Positions 57,720 through 64,000 of a stretch of 64,000 nucleotides of DNA are shown here, piece after piece; the first letter of the stretch is position 1, and every line of letters begins with the position of its first letter. Position numbers and translations under genes: made by a program. Origin of the DNA: Leptidea sinapis (lineage: Eukaryota; Arthropoda; Insecta; Lepidoptera; Pieridae); the NCBI RefSeq assembly GCF_905404315.1, contig NC_066293.1, forward strand, positions 3,797,001 through 3,861,000, given 5' to 3'. Below the pieces are notes generated by a model, which did no database searches, was not told the origin of the DNA, and saw only the letters and a list, made by a program, of their open reading frames with translations.

Positions 57720-59291
57720 TTAGTCAAATACTGACCACTGCAACGCAGATTTAATGTCATATTGACAAGAAATGTGGCTCAAATGAAGCAATCGGTAAGA
57801 AAATACAACATTTATTTGCGTCATAACTATTTAAGGCTCCTTGTTATGTAATATAAAGTCAGTTATATTTAACCATATAGCGCAGTGGTTAGTGACTGTG
57901 ACTACTTAGCTACAAGGTCGAATCCCGGTTGGTCTATACGTTCCTATGATGAATTAATGTAGGTATTTTATATTTTATTTTGTATCCTAGTCACGACGTG
58001 GACGATTTATATTCTCATTCTATTAAATATATCTTTGCCTCGCTATAGTACAATATTATTTTAAAAAATATAGAAAAGAGAGAAAGACACTTATTAGCCC
58101 TATCACTAGGCGTTGCGTAGAGACGTCGGATCATTGCATGCTTCTACCGCACCGATTACGGGAAGTGTTCCGGAAGACCGGTCTATTCTTGGAAGGGGGC
58201 TTCCTAATTCTCCCTAGAGATGTATCCGATGAACACCTCATAGGGAATTTCTCGTCTCCCTTACCCCCTTGCTCCGCGGGTTCAGTGATCAAAGAGGTGT
58301 CCCCGCTAGATTTCGTGTCCACAAGCAATCTGCGAGCACTAGAACTTAGCCATCAAGCTGAATGCTCTGCCGTGTTAGGGAAGATTAAAAGGAGAGAAGT
58401 GGTTAAGAAGAGTGATTTGATATACTTGAGTCCAATACTCGGAGGACATGGATTAATCTTTAGAATAGAAAATAATTCGTTAGTCCCGTATGTGGGACAC
58501 ATGGAAATTGTATCTAGAATCTATGTGTCGTGTAACAGTTCCAGAACATGTACGGTGTTATTCAACAAGCCAGGGTGGGAGGGCAACTTCACACTCAACA
58601 CCACTCTGTGTCGCAAACCTAGCACTCTACTACATCTCCAGGGGGTCAGATGCGTCTGGGCAAGTGGGATCGGGTTCGGTGTGAAAGGGCTATACTTCCC
58701 TCACCGGTCCTTTGTCCAATTATGAGATGATGAATACACGGCAGCATTAGACCAAGAAGAAATCTATCGACCCCCAACCTCCACTCCAGATATAGACACA
58801 GACATTCTAAGAGAATTAGAAGAGGAAACAGGCACTATATCGCGAGAGAGTTGGTGGTCTCAGACCCTTAATTATCTTTATCACATTGGGGGATTGATTT
58901 TTGCAGCCGCATTATTCTTCGTCTTCTGCTCTCTTTTGCGACAATTTTCCCCTATGGGTTGTCTTCAATCCAGCCTGTTGTTATTCCAATGCGGACGCTT
59001 CAGGTCGGTGGGCTCTCTCTATGGGAGCAGCAACCGCAAAATCCGTCTCTTCAGTCGTCTCTCACGATTACAGAGGGAGAGCCGGCTGCCCCGATAATTT
59101 TGCTCGTTACTTCCCTCCCCTCCATTGCTTTTTGACTACGTTATTATAATATGTTCATTCGTGGTATCTGCGTGAGTAAACACCGCTATGACCGCACTAT
59201 GTAACAACGGGCACAAATATAAAATATCACCATAAGCAAGTGGGGCGTTTGTGCATTGTACTTCAGTATAACTTGCCCAACATAATGATAC
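57720..59291 (+). repeat. Array unit 31, interrupted
   Basis: 1572 bp remain. Exon A 57724-57794, SINE 57870-58055, glycoprotein 58138-59097 broken by TGA at codon 196. The unit is cut after ATGATAC at 59291 by the LTR retrotransposon, so its exon B (about 350 bp expected) is not in the window. Confidence 0.95.
58138..59097 (+). pseudogene. Glycoprotein fragment, broken (unit 31)
   Basis: TGA at codon 196 (58723-58725). Last copy before the retrotransposon. Confidence 0.6.
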
Positions 59292-59789
59292 TGTAGCGGC
59301 CAAATCCGCTACTTACTTCCGCACCGCCGCTTATGTTCTTGGACCACACGACATCACGCCACATCGTACGATCTATGACGACAGCCTACGTCACGGGTGG
59401 TGCGAGCTGCGAACCGGCTGCATCGCGTGCGCGTCCCCGCGCCCGCGCTCCCGCCGCACACCGCGGGCCCTGCGCCCGCCGCCACAGCTAGGCCTCCCGC
59501 GCCCGCGCCCCGCGCGTCGCATAAATACCAGAGGCGATCGCCCGCGCCACGCATTCTGCACATTTATTTACCTCGCGCTCACAGCTTTCCGCTTGCTTTA
59601 TTTTTGCTTTGTATAGACGCTCATTTCATTCTACATTTTGTAAAGTATTTCTTTTAATTAGTAGTAAATTCAACCTTTCATCTTTGACTCAATCTTTCAT
59701 TCTTACTTCGCTTCAAACAAATATCATAGCATCCCTAGCTCAGCCAGGGGTAGTCATCGAGAAGTCGTAGGAGTAGAATACGTGCTACA
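59292..59789 (+). repeat. 5' LTR, 498 bp
   Basis: The LTR starts TGTAG and ends CTACA, a perfect 5-bp inverted repeat. The first 201 bp match the 3' LTR from 63800 with one difference (G at 59417, A at 63925). Bases about 59404-59520 are very rich in G+C and CpG, in sharp contrast to the AT-rich array. A TATA-like ATAAATA sits at 59521-59527, so transcription probably starts a few tens of bases later (inference). The right edge is set by CTACA one base before the primer site. Confidence 0.9.
59521..59527 (+). promoter_or_regulatory. TATA-like box of the LTR promoter
   Basis: ATAAATA follows the CpG-rich part of the LTR and is the only TATA-like element placed to leave an R-U5 region of about 240 bp. 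The start site itself was not determined. Confidence 0.4.
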
Positions 59790-59790
59790 G

Positions 59791-59799
59791 TGGTGACCC
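59791..59799 (+). other. Primer-binding site, tRNA-Trp type
   Basis: TGGTGACCC starts one base after the LTR. It is complementary to the 3' end of insect tRNA-Trp (GGGTCA plus CCA) over nine bases and then diverges. Reverse transcription of the minus strand would start here. Confidence 0.7.
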
Positions 59800-59816
59800 A
59801 TCCGACAAGTGACACG

Positions 59817-60680
59817 ATGACTGGCGCAGAGCAACAACAAAAGGGATTAGGCGGTGGTCCAAGTACAAGTGACGGCGGAAATAACAGTGACGTATTTCGA
59901 GTGGGCGTACGGATACCACCCTTTTGGCCCGAGGAACCGGCTGTATGGTTTGCCCAAATTGAAGGTCAGTTCATTTTGTCTAATGTTACAAGTGACTCCA
60001 CCAAGTTTTATTATGTCATTAGCCAATTAGACCATCAGTACGCAGCAGAAGTCAAAGATATCATTATTTCCCCGCCGGCTACAGACAAATACGAGAAATT
60101 AAAGTCGGAACTTATCAAGCGCCTCACAACGTCTAGAGAACGTAAAATTAAACAGTTGTTGATGCATGAAGACCTTGGTGATAGAAAGCCATCTCAATTT
60201 TTGCGTCATTTACAAAGCTTAGCAGGGAAGACAATACCAGAAGAGCTTATACGAACTATTTGGTCGAGTCGATTGCCAAATAATTTACAAACAATTGTCG
60301 CATTACAGAAGGACAGCGCCCTCGAAACCGTGGCAGATCTGGCGGACCACGTTCATGACATAGCACCGCCCGCAGTCGCTCAGGTAGCCAGATCAGCAAC
60401 TGAACAGCCAGGTACTGCTTTTGAAATTATGTGTAACAAAGTAACAGAACTGACACGGCAGGTGGAGTCACTAATGCAGAGCCAGCAACGGCAGTCTCGA
60501 TCCCGCTCCAATGACTTTAGGAACGAATACCGCACGTCACGATCCCGCTCTAATTCCCGATACCGACAGCAACCAGAAGACGATACACAATGCTGGTATC
60601 ATTTCCAATTTGGCTCGAACGCAAAGAAGTGTGTCAAGCCCTGCACATTTCGTTCGGGAAATGCCAAGGGCAGCCACTAG
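59817..60680 (+). CDS. gag: Gag polyprotein of the Gypsy element
   Basis: 287 residues from the first ATG; the frame is open a little further upstream into the primer site, but without another ATG. Residues about 30-190 resemble the capsid region of arthropod Gypsy elements (FWPEEPAVWFAQIEGQF). A Ser-Arg-rich basic stretch lies at about 223-250. A zinc knuckle follows with C259, H262, C272 and C276, that is CX2HX9CX3C, the form described for the CsRn1 clade. Gag packages the RNA and forms the particle in the cytoplasm. The end overlaps the pol frame, which is in the -1 register, and a slippery heptamer lies 15 bases before the stop. No break is seen. Confidence 0.9.
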   Translation: MTGAEQQQKGLGGGPSTSDGGNNSDVFRVGVRIPPFWPEEPAVWFAQIEGQFILSNVTSDSTKFYYVISQLDHQYAAEVKDIIISPPATDKYEKLKSELIKRLTTSRERKIKQLLMHEDLGDRKPSQFLRHLQSLAGKTIPEELIRTIWSSRLPNNLQTIVALQKDSALETVADLADHVHDIAPPAVAQVARSATEQPGTAFEIMCNKVTELTRQVESLMQSQQRQSRSRSNDFRNEYRTSRSRSNSRYRQQPEDDTQCWYHFQFGSNAKKCVKPCTFRSGNAKGSH

Positions 60681-63600
60681 TGGCCGAACACGTCTCCCCT
60701 ACATCATCAGGCCGCCTTTTTATCACCGACCTTAACACAAAAGTACAATACCTTATCGACACAGGGTCTGACTTATGCGTTTATCCACGTTCTCGCATTC
60801 AAGAACATCGCACGAAGACGCAGTACGAGCTCTTTGCAGCAAACGGTACGGTGATATCAACATTTGGGTACGTTCACTTACAACTCAACCTAGGGTTGCG
60901 CCGCGTATTCAGTTGGCGCTTCGTGGTGGCAGACGTCTCCAAACCAATCATTGGCGTCGACTTCCTTAGCTTTTATAACCTGCTCGTCGACTGCCGCAAT
61001 CACCGCCTGGTCGATGGGGTAACGTCACTGTCCGTCGCCGTACCACGCCAGCACCACAAGGAGGACATCTCATCAGTACGTACAACATCGCCAGGGGACT
61101 CGTTGTATAACGACATTGTACGAGAGTTTCCGAACATTACACGCCCAGCTGGTAAGCCAAGTGAACCAAAACACAACACGGTTCACCATATTAGGACGAC
61201 GCCTGGCCCACCAGTATTTTGCCGCCCTCGTCGGTTAGATCCGGAGAGACTCACCATTGCCAAAAAGGAGTTGGAAGAGATGGTACAAAATGGTACAGCT
61301 CGGAGATCAGAGAGCCCCTGGTCCTCAGCACTGCACCTAGCACGTAAGAAAAACGACGGCTGGAGACCTTGTGGGGATTACAGAGCATTGAACGCTCGCA
61401 CTATTCCAGACCGATACCCTGTGCGGCACATCCAGGACTTTGCGCACCAGCTCGCAGGCAAAAAAGTCTTTTCTACGGTGGACCTCGTTAAAGCATATAA
61501 TCAGATCCCAGTCCATGCTGACGATATTCCTAAGACTGCCATTACCACGCCTTTCGGATTATTTGAATTCCCTTACATGACATTCGGACTTCGTAATGCT
61601 GCACAATCTTTCCAACGTTTTATGGATGAAGCACTTAGAGACCTAGACTTCTGTTTTGGGTACATTGATGACATCCTAATCTTCTCTGAATCTCCATTAC
61701 AGCACCAGCAACACCTTCGCCAGCTATTTCAACGTTTGACAGATTACGGCATACTGATAAACACAGCGAAATGTGTATTTGGTAAGGATGAAGTAACTTT
61801 TCTTGGCTTCACAGTGTCCGCAGCAGGCGTTAAACCTTTGGAGGAGAAGGTCCAGGCAGTTCAAGACTACCCGCCACCCAAGACGGTAAAGGAGTTGAGG
61901 CGATTCCTAGGAGTCATCAACTTCTACCGAAGATTCATTCCTGGAGCAGCAGCAATACAAGCACCGCTTAATGCCTTACTAGCTGGACCGAAAACCAAAG
62001 GATCACACCCAGTCAACATGACTCTAGAGCTGCTAGAAGCATTTAAAAGATGTAAGTCTAGTCTTTCCCATGCCACACTCCTAGCACATCCAGATACCAC
62101 AGCAGAGCTGGCGATACAGACTGACGCTTCGGACCACGCTATTGGAGCCGTACTGCAGCAAAGTAAGGGAAACACCTGGCAACCCCTCGCTTTTTTCTCC
62201 AGAAAACTCAGCCCTTCCCAAAAAAAGTACAGCCCTTACGACAGGGAATTATTGGCGATTTATGAAGCGATTCGTTATTTCAGATACATGGTTGAAGCGA
62301 GGACATTCACCATCTACACTGACCACAAGCCCATTACGTTTGCATTCAGCACTCAACGTGACAGCTGCTCACCTCGTCAGTTCCGGTACTTGGACTTCAT
62401 CAGTCAATTCAGCACTGATATCAGGTATATCCCTGGGAGGGACAACACAGTAGCTGACAGCATGTCTCGGGTTGAAGAGATGACAACGCCCCTAGATTAC
62501 CAGTCCCTCGCCCGTGCCCAGGATTCTGATGCTGAACTTCAAAACTTACTCGTAAGTGGGTCAGGCCTAAAATTAGAAAAGGTCATGCTAGAGAACTCTG
62601 ATATTCAGGTATTCTGCGACACTTCTACTCAATACACCAGACCTTTTGTTACTTCAGCTTTCCGACGTCAGGTATTCAACACCTTACATAGTCTAAGTCA
62701 TCCCGGAGCAAAAGCCACAGCGCAATTGGTAGCACAACGCTTCGTTTGGCCGGGTATTAAGAAGGACTGTCGACAATGGGCCAAAGAGTGTCAACAATGT
62801 CAGCGCAGTAAAATATCTCGCCACACATCAGCTCCATTAGCAAAGTTCACAATGCCTTCAGCTCGCTTCCGTCAGGTCCATATGGACATAATAGGTCCCT
62901 TACCTTCTTCTGTTGGTCACAGGTACTGCCTCACCATGATCGACCGCTTCACTCGATGGCCGGAGGCCATGCCCTTGCAGGACATCACTGCAGAATCCTG
63001 CGCTGCCGCCTTCGTAACTGGGTGGATTGCGCGGTTCGGTTGCCCCGAGAGCATCATAACCGACCGCGGCCGCCAGTTTGACAGCCAGCTGTTCAAGAGG
63101 GTCGCCGCGCTGGTAGGCGCCGACCACCGCACCACAACAGCTTATCATCCCGCAGCAAATGGCCTCGTAGAGAGGCTACACCGTCAGCTCAAGGCCGCTA
63201 TAACCTGCCACACCAGTGCTCAATGGACGGAGGCATTACCTCTCGTGCTGCTGGGCATACGCAGCGCGTGCAAAGATGACCTGCAGGCGTCTACCGCGGA
63301 ATTAGTCTACGGCGAGCCACTCCGCTTACCTGGACAGTTCCTTCAGCCCATACGGGACGACCACATCGACGTTACCGACTTCGCCAGCAGACTGAAACAG
63401 CACATCACTAAGCTGTCACCAACATCTACGTCATGGCACGGACAACGTACATTCTACGTGCCCAAAGACCTACAGCACTCCACTCACGTGTTCCTGCGCC
63501 AGGGTCCTGTAAAACGGCCGCTACAAGCCCCGTACACCGGACCCTACAAGGTACTACGTCGGGGCTCCAAGTCATTTGACATAGAAGTCCAGGGTAAGAC

Positions 63601-63775
63601 GTCAACAGTAACGATCGACCGTCTCAAACCAGCATATATCGCAGATGACAACTTATCAGGAAAAGACACACAAACACAGACTGTACCTACACAAAAGGAA
63701 ACTACGGAAGAAGAACACATCAGAACTACAAGAAGTGGACGAAGAGTCAAGTTTCCCGACTACTATCACCCGTAG
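60590..63775 (+). CDS. pol: Pol polyprotein (PR-RT-RNase H-integrase) of the Gypsy element
   Basis: 1061 residues counted from the first Met in the frame; the natural product is probably a Gag-Pol fusion by -1 frameshift near 60656. Protease: DTGS at residues 57-60. Reverse transcriptase: CGDYRALN, VDLVKAYNQIP and the YIDD active site at 358-361. RNase H: TDAS at 511-514 (Asp512), then DRELLA and YTDHKP. Integrase: zinc module H700, H704, C734, C737; catalytic D766, D825 and E861 (35 residues between the last two). A GPY/F-like module (GPYKVLRRGSKSF) follows and the protein ends in TRSGRRVKFPDYY. No chromodomain is seen. All expected catalytic residues are present and there is no stop or frameshift, so the enzyme set looks functional. 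It copies the element RNA and inserts the DNA in the host genome. Confidence 0.95.
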   Translation: MLVSFPIWLERKEVCQALHISFGKCQGQPLVAEHVSPTSSGRLFITDLNTKVQYLIDTGSDLCVYPRSRIQEHRTKTQYELFAANGTVISTFGYVHLQLNLGLRRVFSWRFVVADVSKPIIGVDFLSFYNLLVDCRNHRLVDGVTSLSVAVPRQHHKEDISSVRTTSPGDSLYNDIVREFPNITRPAGKPSEPKHNTVHHIRTTPGPPVFCRPRRLDPERLTIAKKELEEMVQNGTARRSESPWSSALHLARKKNDGWRPCGDYRALNARTIPDRYPVRHIQDFAHQLAGKKVFSTVDLVKAYNQIPVHADDIPKTAITTPFGLFEFPYMTFGLRNAAQSFQRFMDEALRDLDFCFGYIDDILIFSESPLQHQQHLRQLFQRLTDYGILINTAKCVFGKDEVTFLGFTVSAAGVKPLEEKVQAVQDYPPPKTVKELRRFLGVINFYRRFIPGAAAIQAPLNALLAGPKTKGSHPVNMTLELLEAFKRCKSSLSHATLLAHPDTTAELAIQTDASDHAIGAVLQQSKGNTWQPLAFFSRKLSPSQKKYSPYDRELLAIYEAIRYFRYMVEARTFTIYTDHKPITFAFSTQRDSCSPRQFRYLDFISQFSTDIRYIPGRDNTVADSMSRVEEMTTPLDYQSLARAQDSDAELQNLLVSGSGLKLEKVMLENSDIQVFCDTSTQYTRPFVTSAFRRQVFNTLHSLSHPGAKATAQLVAQRFVWPGIKKDCRQWAKECQQCQRSKISRHTSAPLAKFTMPSARFRQVHMDIIGPLPSSVGHRYCLTMIDRFTRWPEAMPLQDITAESCAAAFVTGWIARFGCPESIITDRGRQFDSQLFKRVAALVGADHRTTTAYHPAANGLVERLHRQLKAAITCHTSAQWTEALPLVLLGIRSACKDDLQASTAELVYGEPLRLPGQFLQPIRDDHIDVTDFASRLKQHITKLSPTSTSWHGQRTFYVPKDLQHSTHVFLRQGPVKRPLQAPYTGPYKVLRRGSKSFDIEVQGKTSTVTIDRLKPAYIADDNLSGKDTQTQTVPTQKETTEEEHIRTTRSGRRVKFPDYYHP
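60656..60662 (+). promoter_or_regulatory. Putative -1 ribosomal frameshift heptamer (gag to pol)
   Basis: G GGA AAT stands in the gag reading register (GGA at 60657-60659), giving the X XXY YYZ form of a -1 slippery site. It lies within the 127-base gag/pol overlap (pol frame open from 60554). About ten bases later is the self-complementary GCCACTAGTGGC, around the gag stop, which could form a small hairpin; a stronger structure was not worked out. Confidence 0.55.
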
Positions 63776-63785
63776 TCACGGTCTC

Positions 63786-63799
63786 AGTGGGGGAGTACT
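63786..63799 (+). other. Polypurine tract next to the 3' LTR
   Basis: AGTGGGGGAGTACT lies directly before the TG of the 3' LTR; the purine core is GGGGGAG at 63789-63795. It is the expected primer for plus-strand DNA synthesis, though interrupted by pyrimidines near its end. Confidence 0.65.
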
Positions 63800-64000
63800 T
63801 GTAGCGGCCAAATCCGCTACTTACTTCCGCACCGCCGCTTATGTTCTTGGACCACACGACATCACGCCACATCGTACGATCTATGACGACAGCCTACGTC
63901 ACGGGTGGTGCGAGCTGCGAACCGACTGCATCGCGTGCGCGTCCCCGCGCCCGCGCTCCCGCCGCACACCGCGGGCCCTGCGCCCGCCGCCACAGCTAGG
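63800..64000 (+). repeat. 3' LTR, first 201 bp
   Basis: It starts TGTAGCGG like the 5' LTR and is identical over 200 of 201 visible bases. The window ends inside it. Confidence 0.93.

Larger units (their letters stand above)
1..59291 (+). repeat. Macrosatellite: about 31 tandem copies of a 1.92-kb composite unit
   Basis: Thirty complete units and one interrupted unit follow each other head to tail without foreign sequence, with periods of 1923, 1924 or 1925 bp. The length differences come from the T-run at the unit junction (about 8 to 10 T), a T insertion in some glycoprotein copies and a G deletion in unit 19. Each unit has the order DHFR exon A, tRNA-SINE, viral glycoprotein fragment, unassigned segment, DHFR exon B, short intron-like junction. 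Copies differ by a few substitutions each, so the array is young or kept homogeneous by recombination. The array starts at or before base 1 and is broken at 59291 by a retrotransposon. Conservation of any frame between copies reflects homogenisation and says nothing about selection. Confidence 0.97.
59292..64000 (+). mobile_element. Ty3/Gypsy LTR retrotransposon, CsRn1/Kabuki-like, 3' end outside the window
   Basis: A complete element is visible up to 201 bp of its 3' LTR: 5' LTR, tRNA-Trp-type primer site, gag, pol in PR-RT-RH-IN order, purine tract, 3' LTR. Protein order and sequence place it in Ty3/Gypsy (Metaviridae). The tRNA-Trp primer and the CX2HX9CX3C Gag knuckle are known marks of the CsRn1 clade, which includes Kabuki of the silkworm. 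If the 3' LTR is as long as the 5' LTR the element is about 5.0 kb and ends about 297 bp beyond the window. No env is present. Both frames are intact, so it may be, or recently was, mobile. It is inserted in unit 31 of the array; a target duplication cannot be checked. Confidence 0.93.

Noticed and set aside
1..59291. A CRISPR array or bacterial repeat region
   Set aside because: The repeats are 1.9 kb with no spacers, and the content is eukaryotic (splice sites, SINE, Gypsy element).
1..59291. DHFR gene amplification of the kind linked to antifolate resistance
   Set aside because: Only two internal exons are amplified, one with a stop in every copy, so no extra enzyme can be made.
62900..63148. 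Minus-strand frames opposite pol (also 61924-62175 and 63544-63750) and the minus-strand frame 59354-59563 in the LTR
   Set aside because: They are shadows of pol, or products of the GC-rich LTR lacking stops; no domain is recognisable.

Overview
The window is eukaryotic and most likely from a moth or butterfly. It has a tRNA-derived SINE of the kind common in Lepidoptera, a Gypsy-type retrotransposon resembling the CsRn1/Kabuki group, short AT-rich introns and no bacterial gene organisation. The order Lepidoptera is inferred from repeat families I recognise; no search was run.

Positions 1-59291 are one head-to-tail tandem array (macrosatellite): 30 complete units and one cut unit, each 1923-1925 bp, all in the same orientation and almost identical. 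Each unit is a composite. It opens with a splice-acceptor-like T-run plus AG and a 71-bp exon (exon A) of a dihydrofolate reductase gene, followed by a GTAAGA donor. A lepidopteran-type tRNA SINE follows. Next is a fragment of about 1 kb of a virus-type transmembrane glycoprotein (C-terminal half, with N-glycosylation sites, a membrane anchor and a basic tail). Then comes about 340 bp with no clear assignment, a second DHFR exon (exon B, 117 bp) carrying the cofactor-binding Gly-Gly motif, a donor, and a 95-bp intron-like link to exon A of the next unit. I read this as an internal piece of a host DHFR gene, with a virus fragment and a SINE lodged in the intron between two exons, that was amplified about 31 times or more. 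Every exon A copy has the same in-frame TGA, so the amplified DHFR piece was probably already dead or was killed early.

The glycoprotein frame is open for 319 codons in 10 units (2, 3, 6, 8, 10, 12, 13, 16, 18, 29). In 17 units codon 196 is TGA instead of TGG. In 4 units (20, 23, 24, 28) codon 39 is TAG. Eight of the TGA units also have a one-base insertion that changes the tail. Shared markers show higher-order structure: alternating two-unit blocks in units 7-12 and a four-unit block repeated in units 21-24 and 25-28. This is the pattern expected from unequal crossing-over or gene conversion.

From 59292 to the window end the array is interrupted in unit 31 by a young Ty3/Gypsy LTR retrotransposon. 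It has a 498-bp 5' LTR, a primer-binding site matching tRNA-Trp, gag with a CX2HX9CX3C zinc knuckle, a -1 frameshift heptamer, pol (protease, reverse transcriptase, RNase H, integrase), a purine-rich tract and the first 201 bp of the 3' LTR. The visible LTR parts differ at one base. Neither the left end of the array nor the array sequence to the right of the element is in the window, and no complete host gene is present.
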